Of a stretch of 64,000 bases of DNA, positions 20,547 to 30,038 are shown piece after piece. The notes beneath the pieces are model-generated. The model was given only the letters and a program-made list of their open reading frames with translations, searched no databases and was not told the origin of the DNA. Location: positions 3,968,001 through 4,032,000 of the forward strand of contig NZ_CP055153.1 in the NCBI RefSeq assembly GCF_014075995.1, read 5' to 3'. The translations under genes were made by a program, and so were the position numbers. The stretch is from Adhaeribacter radiodurans (lineage in GTDB: Bacteria > Bacteroidota > Bacteroidia > Cytophagales > Hymenobacteraceae). Every line of letters starts with the position of its first letter. Position 1 is the first letter of the stretch.

Positions 20547-23500
20547 TTAAAAGTTTACGTTTACGCCAAGAGTGTAAGTGGTAGGCTGCGGCCAGTTACC
20601 AAAACCGCCAATTCTTTCGGGGTCTTTACTTAAGTATTCCTTACTTTTTATGGCAAATAAATTTTGCCCAATCAGGTAAAAACGCAGGCTTGCCATTTTA
20701 GCTTTTGATACCAATTCAGTAGGCAACGAATAACCTAACTGTACATTCCGCATGCGGGCGTAAGAACCATTCACTAAAAAGAAATCGGAATTCCGGAATT
20801 CATCATTCCGATTTACTAAGGAGAGCATTGGCGTGTTAGAACCAGGATTTTGAGGTGTCCAGGCATTTAACACTCCTGGTCCGTTGTTTTGGTTAACAAA
20901 AAGGAAGGAATTAAACTGCCGAGCAGGGTCCAGACCGGTTTTGCCAGCTACTCCCGAGCCGAAAATAGATATATCAAAGTTTTTATAACTTGCATCAATC
21001 CGTAAACCATATTCCAGACTAGGTAAGAAAGTACCTAACCAATCCTGATCTAAAGCATTAATGGTTCCGTCGTCGTTTAAATCTACGTAGCGAATGCGGC
21101 CTACGCCTTTACCGGTTTGAGCAGCATGGGCATCTACTTCGGCCTGGTTCTGGAAAATGCCATCGGTTTTATAACCAAACACCGCTAACTGCGACTGACC
21201 AATAATAGTTTTTTCGACGTTGCCGGGGTAAGCGGTGCGTACTTCAGCGGGTAACTCGGTTATTTTATCTCTAAAATGAGCGGCATTGCCACTAATACTG
21301 TAGTTAAAACCGCTAGGAGTTGAGTTCTGATAGGTTAATAATACTTCCCAGCCTTTATTACTTTTGGTAGCTCCGTTCAGCCACTTTACTCTACCTTCGC
21401 CAATGGCACTGGCTATGGGAGGCTGTATCAGGATATCCTTGGTTTTCCGGGTAAAGTAATCGAATGAACCCACAATTTTATCGTTCAGAAAACCAAAGTC
21501 CAATCCTACGTTTAATTCATCCGTAGATTCCCACTTTAAATTTTGGTTTTCGCCTTGAATCTGCACGTAACCCGATGGCAAAGTACCCTGGTTAACGCCA
21601 CTTAAATCGTAAGCGGTTCCTACATTCAGCCATTCGCCGGGAAATCCTACGCCGTTATTAAACAAAGTTCCGTAATTAGGCTGGAACAAGCCAAAACGGG
21701 CAATATTACCAATTTCCTGGTTACCTACCCGACCCACGCCAGCTCTTAATTTTAATTCAGAAATTGCACTAACATTCTTCAGAAAATTCTCCTCGTTAAT
21801 TCTCCATCCCAGGGTAAAAGCCGGGAATAAGCCATATTGATTTTGCGAACCAAACCGGGAAGAACCATCCCGCCGGAGCGTGGCAGAAGCTAAATATTTA
21901 TCCCCGAAGGCGTAGTTAATTTTGCCGAATAAAGAGAATAAGCGATAACCGGTAACTAAACCATTATTGGTGCTGCGGCCCGTACCGGCATTTAATACAT
22001 AATAATTTTCTTCTTCCGTGGAAAAGCCTTCGCGGAAAGCCCCAAAACCTTGAAAATCGTTGCGGATTGCTTCGGAACCAGCCAATGCACTGATGCGATG
22101 CTGGCCTATTTCAAACTGGTAATTAGCGGTATTGGTCCAGGTTAAGGTAAGCTCATTACCTTGCTGCAAGGCCAGACTGTTAATGCTTCTGCCCAAAAAG
22201 CCTTCCTGAAAAGCGGGCTCAATATTTTTAGAAAGCACGTTGGAGTAATCTGCTCCCAGGCTGGTGCGCAACACGAGTCCTTTCAGCGGGGTTACTTCGG
22301 CGTAAATATTACCTAAGGCATTTAAGCGGTTATTTTTATCCCAGCGGTTCAGGTATTGCATGTGCACCGGATTGTTCCTATCTGAGTAACCGGCGCCAAT
22401 CGGGCCTGCGTAGGTGCCATCGGTCCGGAAAACAGGTAAGGTGGGGGCCAGCGTTATAGATAAGTCGGTAGTGGGAGCGCCGCCCAGATCGTTGGCTTGT
22501 AAAGTTTGGGAAGAACGGGCCAATTGCAGGTTTTCCCCGATTTTAACCTTATCGTTCAGGAAAGTAGTGTAGGCATTAATCCGGGTGCTATACCGGTCGA
22601 AGTTGGTGTACTTTAACATGCCGGTATTTTTAAAATAACCCAGGTTAATTAGTAAACTGCTTCTGTTTGTTCCGGCGGTAATGGTTAAATCTTGTTGGGT
22701 AACAATGGCTTTTTCGTAGGTTTCAGCCTGCCAATTAGTATTGCCTACCGGTTGCAGCGGGTCGCCGCCCACAAAGGGAGCCACGTTTACTTTATTTAGT
22801 ATTGGATTGTTGTAATCGCCATTCCAGTCGTAAGTATAAAGGGCTTTATGCACGGCAGGGTCGGTGCGATCGTTTACAGCACCCTGCCACAAAGCCCGAC
22901 CCCGTTCTTCGGCGGTTAAAACATCTTCCCGCCAGGGCTTTTCAGTTTGAACAGATACATTGGAATTGAATTGTACACTTACTTTTTCCTGACCCGATTT
23001 TACTCTTCCTTCTTTGGTGGTTACAATAATTACCCCGTTGGAAGCCCGCGCCCCGTAAATAGAAGCCGCCGACGCATCTTTTAAAACCTGCACCGAGGCA
23101 ATTGAACTTGGGTTAATACTGGCAAATACCTGCGCATCTTTGGTGGGTACACCATCAATAATATAAAGCGGATTGGGATCACCCAGGGTATTTAGCCCCC
23201 GGATTAAAACCCGGTTGTTGCCGCCATTCGGTTGTCCGGTTGCCTCTACGTAAAGCCCGGGTACCCGCCCTTGTAAAGCCCGCATGGGGTTACCAACCGG
23301 AATATCCTTTACTTCTTTCAGGTTTACTACGGCTACCGCCCCGGTTAAATCGGCTTTTTTCTGAGTTTGGTAACCGGTAACTACCACTTCCTCCAGTGCT
23401 TTTACGTCTGGTTGTAAGGTAACATTTAGGTTGGTCTGGTTGCGAACTGCTATTTCCTGAGCCAGGTAACCCACAAAAGATACCACCAGCACGGCATCCG

Positions 23501-23699
23501 AATTAGGTACCGATACCGAAAAGGAACCATCGGTATTGGTTGTAGTACCATTATTTGTTCCTTTTACCGCAATGCTTACACCCGGCATAGGCTCTCCCGT
23601 TTCGGAAGAGACTTTACCGGACACGTTTATGTTGTTTTGGGCGTATAGGTTAGGCGCTGCCCACAACAGCAAAAGAATTAAGTACAAGATTCTTTTCAT
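20547..23699 (-). CDS. SusC/RagA-family TonB-linked outer-membrane transporter (fructan locus)
   Basis: A 1050-residue SusC-like transporter. Signal peptide residues 1-20 (cut near LYA); carboxypeptidase-regulatory-like domain about 25-100 (SGKVSSETGEPMPGVSI, FVGYLAQEI); TonB-box-like EEVVVTGYQ at 103-111; plug domain (VGNPMRALQGRVPGL, RGLNTLGDPNPLYIIDGVP, DASAASIYGARASNGVI) about 115-230; then the 22-strand barrel, ending in an aromatic strand (LGVNVNF). With its SusD partner it imports oligosaccharides into the periplasm, powered by TonB-ExbBD. It starts 38 bp after the fructokinase stop, so porter, kinase and susCD may share one transcript. Confidence 0.96.
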   Translation of the reverse strand: MKRILYLILLLLWAAPNLYAQNNINVSGKVSSETGEPMPGVSIAVKGTNNGTTTNTDGSFSVSVPNSDAVLVVSFVGYLAQEIAVRNQTNLNVTLQPDVKALEEVVVTGYQTQKKADLTGAVAVVNLKEVKDIPVGNPMRALQGRVPGLYVEATGQPNGGNNRVLIRGLNTLGDPNPLYIIDGVPTKDAQVFASINPSSIASVQVLKDASAASIYGARASNGVIIVTTKEGRVKSGQEKVSVQFNSNVSVQTEKPWREDVLTAEERGRALWQGAVNDRTDPAVHKALYTYDWNGDYNNPILNKVNVAPFVGGDPLQPVGNTNWQAETYEKAIVTQQDLTITAGTNRSSLLINLGYFKNTGMLKYTNFDRYSTRINAYTTFLNDKVKIGENLQLARSSQTLQANDLGGAPTTDLSITLAPTLPVFRTDGTYAGPIGAGYSDRNNPVHMQYLNRWDKNNRLNALGNIYAEVTPLKGLVLRTSLGADYSNVLSKNIEPAFQEGFLGRSINSLALQQGNELTLTWTNTANYQFEIGQHRISALAGSEAIRNDFQGFGAFREGFSTEEENYYVLNAGTGRSTNNGLVTGYRLFSLFGKINYAFGDKYLASATLRRDGSSRFGSQNQYGLFPAFTLGWRINEENFLKNVSAISELKLRAGVGRVGNQEIGNIARFGLFQPNYGTLFNNGVGFPGEWLNVGTAYDLSGVNQGTLPSGYVQIQGENQNLKWESTDELNVGLDFGFLNDKIVGSFDYFTRKTKDILIQPPIASAIGEGRVKWLNGATKSNKGWEVLLTYQNSTPSGFNYSISGNAAHFRDKITELPAEVRTAYPGNVEKTIIGQSQLAVFGYKTDGIFQNQAEVDAHAAQTGKGVGRIRYVDLNDDGTINALDQDWLGTFLPSLEYGLRIDASYKNFDISIFGSGVAGKTGLDPARQFNSFLFVNQNNGPGVLNAWTPQNPGSNTPMLSLVNRNDEFRNSDFFLVNGSYARMRNVQLGYSLPTELVSKAKMASLRFYLIGQNLFAIKSKEYLSKDPERIGGFGNWPQPTTYTLGVNVNF

Positions 23700-23737
23700 T
23701 CGTTTTAGGTTTATTGTTAGAATTAAAAAGTAGGTAT

Positions 23738-24637
23738 TCAGGAAGGAAAGACCTGGTTTCCGGCGAATTCCGCGTCCAGGAGCTGGGGATCATAAGTGGG
23801 GGTAGCGCCCTTACAGGAAGCTACATAAGCTCCTACCAGGCAGGCTTTTTTTAAACATTCGGCCACGGGTTGCTGCTGCAGGTAGTTACTCAGGTAAGTG
23901 GCCAGAAAGGAATCGCCGCTGCCAATAGTATCTTCTACTTCTACTTTATATCCCGGATGTTGCTCATACCCTTCGTCGGTTAAAACAGCCGCGCCGTTTT
24001 CGCCCCGGGTAAGAATTACTATTTGCAGGTTGAACTTTTGCCGGATATGAGCCATTTGCTGTTGTTCGGTGCCAGTGAATCCAAGCCAGCTCATAATTAA
24101 TTCTAATTCCTGGTGGTTCATTTTTACAATATCCGCGAAATGCAATAAATCTTGAATGCGTTCCGGGTTATAGTGCGGGGGCCGCAGATTTACATCAAAA
24201 ACTTTCAACCTGGCTTTAGATAAATAATGCAAAAGGGTGTCGCGGGTAGTAGCGCTTCGGGCTGCCAGGCTGCCGTACACAAAAACAGTACTTTGGGCTA
24301 CTATCTGCGCTACTTCTTCCTCGTATTGGATGTAATCCCAGGCAACTGGTTCTACTATCTTATAGGTTATTTCATTTTTATCATCCAAATTTACTTTTAC
24401 CACGCCGGTTAAATGCGATTTGCTAATCTGAATGCATTGGGTTGAAATTTTTTTCTTTTCCAAAAAATCTAATAACGCTTCGCCTAAATCGTCGGAGCCA
24501 ACCCGGCTTATAACTAGGGGGTTATAATTATTGTATTTTAAATGGATGGCTACATTCATGGGAGCTCCGCCGGGCATGTGACCGCTGGGCAGCATATCCC
24601 ATAAAGTTTCGCCGAAACAAATTATTTTTTGCGTCAT
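23738..24637 (-). CDS. Fructokinase (PfkB/ribokinase family)
   Basis: A 299-residue cytoplasmic carbohydrate kinase. Seen: N-terminal CFGETLWDMLPSG, substrate-loop GGAPMNVA (residues 23-30), and the C-terminal PfkB signature DTIGSGDSFLA with catalytic base D242 in the anion hole GSGD. The family phosphorylates fructose and other sugars; fructose is inferred from position between a sugar porter and the fructan SusC gene, matching the BT1757 position in B. thetaiotaomicron. It is separated from the porter gene by 226 bp and from susC by 38 bp. The DTIGSGD motif differs slightly from the common DTVGAGD but keeps the needed residues. Confidence 0.9.
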   Translation of the reverse strand: MTQKIICFGETLWDMLPSGHMPGGAPMNVAIHLKYNNYNPLVISRVGSDDLGEALLDFLEKKKISTQCIQISKSHLTGVVKVNLDDKNEITYKIVEPVAWDYIQYEEEVAQIVAQSTVFVYGSLAARSATTRDTLLHYLSKARLKVFDVNLRPPHYNPERIQDLLHFADIVKMNHQELELIMSWLGFTGTEQQQMAHIRQKFNLQIVILTRGENGAAVLTDEGYEQHPGYKVEVEDTIGSGDSFLATYLSNYLQQQPVAECLKKACLVGAYVASCKGATPTYDPQLLDAEFAGNQVFPS

Positions 24638-24863
24638 GATTGTGAAAGCTTAATTATTATTAAGAATAAAGTGCTGGTCCTTGCCCTATCATTATTCAGC
24701 CACAACTCGCTATAAAACAGAACTCTGCAATTGTTTTAGAGAATCTTACCATTGTATTTATAGGGTTACAAGGATGCTAAATTCTTATAGGAAGCTATTT
24801 AACTTAGACTATATCTACTATTTACTATATAAAATCTAGTGTCATGTGGTTACTATCCAGGGT

Positions 24864-26198
24864 CTAGTGCAAGACCATATTATGCTCGATTTGCTCCAGC
24901 GAAGTACCTTTCGTTTCGGGCATTAGCCGCCATACAAATAGCAGTTGCAGCACCATCATGCCCGTAAAAATCAGGAAAGTGGTTCCCCCGCCCAGGGTTT
25001 CAGCGATGTAAGGGAAAGAAAAGGCAATAATGGCCGCCATTATCCAGTGCGTAAAGCTGCCTAATGCTTGCCCCGAAGCCCGCACCTGGTTGGGAAATAT
25101 TTCAGAAATAAATACCCAAATAACTGCCCCTTGCGAAAAAGCAAAAAATGCTATGTACACAAACAGGTAAATAGGTACAGCTATACCATTAAACTCCTGG
25201 AAATAAAAGGCTTTAGATACAAGCCCCAGGGTAGCAATTAAACCAAACGAGCCGATAAGCATGAGGGTACGACGGCCAAACCGGTCGATGAAGTTGAGGG
25301 CCAACAGCGTAAACAAGAAATTGATGAGGCCAATACCTGCCGAAGAAAGCAAAGCTGAACTTTTACCTAAACCCACCATTTCGAAAATGCGGGGAGCGTA
25401 ATAAATAATGGCGTTAATACCCGATACCTGGTTGAAAAAAGCAAACAGCACCGCCAGCGTTATAGGCATGGAATATTTGCGGGAGAAGAGTGATGTTTTT
25501 ACTTGTCTGCCTTGTTCATCCTGCGACGAGGAAAGAATATCGGCCACCATTTGCCGGGTATTGGCTTCCGGGTTGGCAATTTTTAAAGTTCTTTCCGCTT
25601 CTTCCAGCCTTCCTTTTTTAATAATTAACCAACGGGGGCTTTCGGGCACTAACAAAACTGTCACCAGAAATATAAACGAAGGTACCGCTTGAATGCCCAA
25701 CATCCAGCGCCAATCCTGGTCGCCGGTACCCGCAAATAAGTAGTTCGATAAATAAGAAATCAGAATTCCGAATACCACATTAAATTGAAACATGGCCACT
25801 AACTTCCCGCGCGATTTAGCGGGCGCAATTTCGGAAATATACAAGGGTGCCGTTACCGAAGAAACGCCTACTCCAATACCGCCTAAAAAACGAAAAACTA
25901 AAAATATACTCCAATCCGGGGCTAAGGCAGTTCCCAGTGAAGAAAGCAAGTATAAAATGGCAATCCCGAATAAAGTAGCCTTGCGTCCAAACTTATCCGA
26001 AGGAATACCGCCAAACATAGCTCCTAAAACGGTACCTATTAAAGCAATGGCCACCGTAAACCCGTGTTCGAAAGTAGTTAAATGCCATAATTGCTGAATA
26101 GATTTTTCGGCTCCCGATATAACAGCAGTGTCGAACCCGAACAGAAAGCCGCCTAGTGCTACCACTATCGACCAGAAAAAAACCTTTGTATTAGCCAT
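24864..26198 (-). CDS. MFS sugar porter (monosaccharide importer)
   Basis: A 444-residue, 12-helix sugar porter of the major facilitator superfamily. Seen: GGFLFGFDTAVISGA in the first helix, SDKFGRKATL and DRFGRRTLM (the paired loop motifs), PESPRWLI before the central loop, and PETKGTSLEQIE at the C-terminus. These are the sugar-porter signatures of XylE/GalP/GLUT-like proteins. The start is ATG 26198 (MANTKVFFW); the 24 extra upstream codons in frame are unlike the family. Inner-membrane fructose uptake is inferred from the neighbouring fructokinase and GH32 genes and the matching BT1758 position. Its upstream region carries the direct repeats at 26351-26384. Confidence 0.92.
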   Translation of the reverse strand: MANTKVFFWSIVVALGGFLFGFDTAVISGAEKSIQQLWHLTTFEHGFTVAIALIGTVLGAMFGGIPSDKFGRKATLFGIAILYLLSSLGTALAPDWSIFLVFRFLGGIGVGVSSVTAPLYISEIAPAKSRGKLVAMFQFNVVFGILISYLSNYLFAGTGDQDWRWMLGIQAVPSFIFLVTVLLVPESPRWLIIKKGRLEEAERTLKIANPEANTRQMVADILSSSQDEQGRQVKTSLFSRKYSMPITLAVLFAFFNQVSGINAIIYYAPRIFEMVGLGKSSALLSSAGIGLINFLFTLLALNFIDRFGRRTLMLIGSFGLIATLGLVSKAFYFQEFNGIAVPIYLFVYIAFFAFSQGAVIWVFISEIFPNQVRASGQALGSFTHWIMAAIIAFSFPYIAETLGGGTTFLIFTGMMVLQLLFVWRLMPETKGTSLEQIEHNMVLH

Positions 26199-26350
26199 TT
26201 TTTTGATTTTGTTTCCATCAAAAGTAGGCAGGCTTTCAGAGGAGGGCGTTTGATAGCGTATCAAAATCAATTAAACTTTGATACACCTCATTTTTAATTC
26301 GTAAATTATTTAATATCAGCAACTTGAAACAATAAATTTATTTCTAAATA

Positions 26351-26384
26351 TTAAATAATGTAACAAGATGTTAAATAATGTTAC
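26351..26384. promoter_or_regulatory. Direct repeats, candidate operator of the fructan regulator
   Basis: TTAAATAATGTAAC (26351-26364) and TTAAATAATGTTAC (26371-26384) match at 13 of 14 bases with a 20-bp period, about two helical turns. A degenerate third unit starts in phase at 26391 (TTAAATC). AraC-type output domains of hybrid regulators bind such phased direct repeats, and the gene encoding one lies just upstream, making this a plausible operator for the porter/fructokinase/susCD genes. The region is AT-rich, so chance similarity is possible. Confidence 0.5.
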
Positions 26385-26635
26385 TTTCTATTAAATCAGA
26401 ATTATTAGTAAATTTTAAAATTTAGTGGTAAAAAGAAGGGAGTTCTTGCACTATTAGCAATATTGATAAACTCGTTATAGAAGAGCACAACTGGTACTTT
26501 CTGATAAGAAAAGAACGTGGAGCGAGGCTCTGGCTTCGTGGTTCTGATTGGGTAGGTCTAAAGCCGAGCTAGTGGAAAAGATTTTTTAAAGCTTTAATTT
26601 ACTTTTCTACCGGCTAAAGGCCGGACGATACGCAT

Positions 26636-26655
26636 CACGAGCGTGGATGCTCGCG
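26636..26655. repeat. Short dispersed hairpin repeat, copy 1
   Basis: CACGAGCGTGGATGCTCGCG folds with CGAGC/GCTCG arms. A near copy (CACGAGCGAGGTTGGCTCGCG) occurs at 57277-57297. Confidence 0.45.
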
Positions 26656-26717
26656 ATAGAAACAGAAATAGAATTAGAATTAACTCTTTTCTTCCCCTAT
26701 CTAAAACTACATTTAAA

Positions 26718-29477
26718 TTAAACCGTCTTGAGGTAGCTTTTCTGCATTTTATAATCGGTGGGTGAAATGCCGTATTTGGCTTTAAAGGCCGTAGCAAAGT
26801 AAGTAGACGAAGAAAAACCTACCTGGTACGCTACATCTGCAATAGAAGCAGAAGTTTGTTGGAGTAAATGGCAGGATTTCGTTAGGCGGGCCGTTTGAAT
26901 ATAATCATTTACGTTGCCATTTAGTAAGGCTTTAACTTTACGATATAATTGCACCCGGGACAAACCTATTTCCCTACTCAGAAAATCAACGCTTAAATTA
27001 GGGTCGGCTAATTTTTCATCAATAATTCTTTTAAAATCATTTAAAAATTTTTGATCAAGCTTAGAAATAGAAGGCGAATTAGCAGGAGACAAAACCTCGC
27101 CGTTAGCAAAATAATCTTTTACTAATCGCCGGTTGGCCAATAAACTCTTCACGCTTTCTTTCAACACTTGCGGACTAAAAGGTTTGGTTAAATAAAGTTC
27201 GGCCCCTACCTGCATTCCTTCAATTTGTTGTTCTAAACCATTTAGAGCCGTTAAGATAATAATTGGAATATGCGAGGTACGCAGGTCGGCTTTTAAACTG
27301 GCAACCACCTTTATTCCTTTCATATCCGGTAACATTAAATCACAGATTATTAAATCAGGCACCTTTTCAATTGCTTTGGTTAAGCCTAGTTCTCCTTCGC
27401 CGGCCGTAAATACCTGGTAGTTGGCTTGCAACGTGTATTGCAGAAAACTCCGTAAATCCGGATGATCTTCAATCACCAAAATACTTTCACTTTTACTCTC
27501 GTTATTGCTGGAATCCTGCCAAATAGGACCTGTTTCTGCTACAATTAATTTACTTAATTGTCCTTCTTCGCCGACTACCGCACTAATTTTTTCTTCTTCT
27601 TTAAAGTGTTGGCTACCTAGCAGTAATTGAATAGTAAAGGTAGTGCCCTGGTGAGGCTCGCTTTTTACGGTAATTTCGCCGTGGTGAAGCTGAATAAATT
27701 CTTTGGATAAAGGCAAACCCAAGCCAGTACCTTTATTAGAATCTTGGTTGGCCTGGTAAAACAGTTCGAAGGCCCGGTTTACTTCCATTTCCGTCATGCC
27801 TATTCCCGTATCCCGCACTTTTACGTGTACCTGGTTTAGGGCAGCATCCTGTTCTATTAAAATATGAATCCGGCCGTGGGTTTTAGTAAATTTAAAGGCG
27901 TTAGATAAAAGGTTAAAAAAAACTTTATCCATCATATTCACATCAAACCAAACGGGCAAAACGCTAAGGTTCGTAATCAGTTTAAATTCGATGTTGCTTT
28001 TTTTTGCCATTGGTTCAAATGGCTGCATTACTTCGCGCATGAAAGCGATCAGGTCGTTTTCGGTGGCTTTTACCTGAATCATGCCGCTTTCCAGTTTCCG
28101 GAAGTCCATTAACTGATTTACCAACCACAGCAAGCGGCTGGCATTTTTTTGAATGAGCCGCAAGCTTTGCTTCACCATTAAATGGTCGCTTTTGCCGTGC
28201 AGCAAACTATCAATGGGGCCTAAAATAAGGGTTAACGGGGTCCGGAATTCATGCGAAATATTAGTAAAAAATTTAAATTTAGATTCAGTGGCAGCTTGCG
28301 CTTCGTCGGCCATTTCCTGAATTTTATTTCGCTGCTGAATAATTTTCCGGTTTTTTAGTTTTAGTATTTTATTTATTTTTTTGTTTTCTACTAACGAGTA
28401 AAGCGCCAGACAACCTAATACAATGGCCACAACCAGCAACCCGGAAATAGTATATAATAAAATGCGCTGGTTATTGTAAACGCGTAATTGTTCTTCATTG
28501 TGTTTTTGCTGCCGTTCAATGTCTTCCTGCTGATTCAGAATTTTATCGGTTTGCATTTTAATCATTCGCACATTGGTGGGGTCAATAACGGCGGTGTTTA
28601 AAATATTTTCTTTGGTAAAAGGCTTTTTCTCTAAAATTTGCACAGCAGTCCGGATAGCTTCTTCTCCCCCGGTCGGGTACAACACTGTCGCGTCAATTAA
28701 ACCATCGTGCACCATTTGAATATCGCCCAAAGGACCCGCTAAACCATCAATTCCCACAATTTTGGTCCGGGGACTAATTCCGCGTTCCCGCCACACTTCG
28801 TAGGTTCCTAAGGCCATTACCTCGTTTTGCGCAAATACCAAATCGGCCTGTTTTATAGAATCAAATAAGGCTGTTAACTTTTGTTTCGCGATTTTCTTTT
28901 CCCAATCGCCGGCAATAACCCGGATTACCTGAATATTCGGATAATTCCGGATGGCATCTAAAAAACCTTTGTGGCGCTCAATGGACGGGGAAGAAGTAGG
29001 CAAACCGGTTATTTCTACTACTTTTCCTTTGCCGTGTAAGTAAGCGCCAATGTATTGCCCAGCCGTTTTACCAACCTCATAATTATTGCCGCCCACATAA
29101 GCCGTATAAAAAGAAGATGCTGTTTTTCGATCTACCACTACTACTGGAATGCCGTTTTGGTAAGCTTGTTCTACTACCGGCGTAATGGGTTCGGCCTCGT
29201 TCGGCGAAACAATCAGGAGGTTAATATTGCTTGTAAGTAATTCTTTTATTTGTTCTACCTGCTTTCCACTGTTCCCTTTCGCATCGCGGTACAAGAAGTC
29301 TACTTCCGGATGAAAAGCCAGTTCCCGTTGCATACCTCTCAGCATATCACGCCGCCAGGCATCATCGCCGGTACATTGCGAGAAACCAATAACATATTTA
29401 GGCGCTTCTTTTTCTTTACACGCCGGAATAAGGAAGAACGGAAATAGCAAAATAAAAATGCTAATGCGAAGGAGCAT
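26718..29477 (-). CDS. Hybrid two-component regulator with periplasmic sugar-binding sensor (HTCS)
   Basis: A 919-residue one-protein two-component system. Order: signal/lipobox-like LIPAC (C20); periplasmic type-1 binding-protein domain about 28-310 (ribose-binding-like: YVIGFSQCTGDDAWRRDM, PVVVVDR, ADLVFAQNEVMALG); transmembrane helix about 340-360; coiled linker; histidine kinase with phosphoacceptor H409 (NISHEFRTPLTL), N-box (NLLSNAFKFT) and G-boxes (DTGIGM, GTGLGL); receiver with D713 (LIICDLMLPDM); AraC-type helix-turn-helix from about 815 to the end. The architecture and size match BT1754, the fructose-sensing regulator of the B. thetaiotaomicron fructan locus. It likely senses fructose in the periplasm and activates the locus below it. 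Confidence 0.95.
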   Translation of the reverse strand: MLLRISIFILLFPFFLIPACKEKEAPKYVIGFSQCTGDDAWRRDMLRGMQRELAFHPEVDFLYRDAKGNSGKQVEQIKELLTSNINLLIVSPNEAEPITPVVEQAYQNGIPVVVVDRKTASSFYTAYVGGNNYEVGKTAGQYIGAYLHGKGKVVEITGLPTSSPSIERHKGFLDAIRNYPNIQVIRVIAGDWEKKIAKQKLTALFDSIKQADLVFAQNEVMALGTYEVWRERGISPRTKIVGIDGLAGPLGDIQMVHDGLIDATVLYPTGGEEAIRTAVQILEKKPFTKENILNTAVIDPTNVRMIKMQTDKILNQQEDIERQQKHNEEQLRVYNNQRILLYTISGLLVVAIVLGCLALYSLVENKKINKILKLKNRKIIQQRNKIQEMADEAQAATESKFKFFTNISHEFRTPLTLILGPIDSLLHGKSDHLMVKQSLRLIQKNASRLLWLVNQLMDFRKLESGMIQVKATENDLIAFMREVMQPFEPMAKKSNIEFKLITNLSVLPVWFDVNMMDKVFFNLLSNAFKFTKTHGRIHILIEQDAALNQVHVKVRDTGIGMTEMEVNRAFELFYQANQDSNKGTGLGLPLSKEFIQLHHGEITVKSEPHQGTTFTIQLLLGSQHFKEEEKISAVVGEEGQLSKLIVAETGPIWQDSSNNESKSESILVIEDHPDLRSFLQYTLQANYQVFTAGEGELGLTKAIEKVPDLIICDLMLPDMKGIKVVASLKADLRTSHIPIIILTALNGLEQQIEGMQVGAELYLTKPFSPQVLKESVKSLLANRRLVKDYFANGEVLSPANSPSISKLDQKFLNDFKRIIDEKLADPNLSVDFLSREIGLSRVQLYRKVKALLNGNVNDYIQTARLTKSCHLLQQTSASIADVAYQVGFSSSTYFATAFKAKYGISPTDYKMQKSYLKTV

Positions 29478-30038
29478 GCCAGTGATACAGTAAGTACAAA
29501 AGAAATATACGAAAATAGAACGACAGGCTGATTTTCGAATAATTCTATACCCTCAAGAAAAGATGCTATTTAGTAAATATCTGTTAATAAATTCGGCATA
29601 AACCTTTGGATGTATTTTACAGATTAACGGATAAAATTAAAATTTTACATTTCGTAATTAATTTACTTAAACTACGTATGCCTTATTTCAATGAATAGTT
29701 AACAAATAACGCAGCACTACTAAAAGGGCAAAAAACGGTCAGGAATTATATTTTAAGTAAATAGATAAATTTACTAGACATTGGAATAGCATTAATAAGG
29801 TATGGCTATTAAATTTTTTAATAGTTTAAAGTTTAAAGTCTAACATCTAATATCTTGATACTTGTGTCTCTTTTACTTGATATTGACAGAATACAAGAAC
29901 TTTCTTTATTCAGGAAGTAAAAAGTAAATAATTATAGATAAGGCAAACCCTATCGGTTTTGTTATTAAAAATAGTATGTTAGCTGATGTTCTGGCAAATA
30001 AATAACTTATATTTTAACGGATTACTCTACTTTAAAAC
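29478..30038. other. Intergenic region, divergent promoters of the regulator and hydrolase genes
   Basis: About 560 AT-rich bases between divergent genes. I see no ORF, RNA or significant repeat. Confidence 0.5.

Larger units (their letters stand above)
26199..26717. other. Regulatory gap upstream of the sugar porter
   Basis: About 520 bases between the regulator's 3' end and the porter start, both on the minus strand. It contains an inverted repeat (GTATCAAA...TTTGATAC, 26258-26284), a TACTTTTG match to the -7 consensus on the minus strand (26226-26219), the direct repeats at 26351-26384, and a hairpin repeat at 26636-26655. No ORF is convincing. Confidence 0.6.

Noticed and set aside
26594-26797. 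67-codon ORF overlapping the regulator's 3' end
   Set aside because: Basic, low-complexity translation; shares sequence with the regulator gene in another frame and with intergenic DNA.
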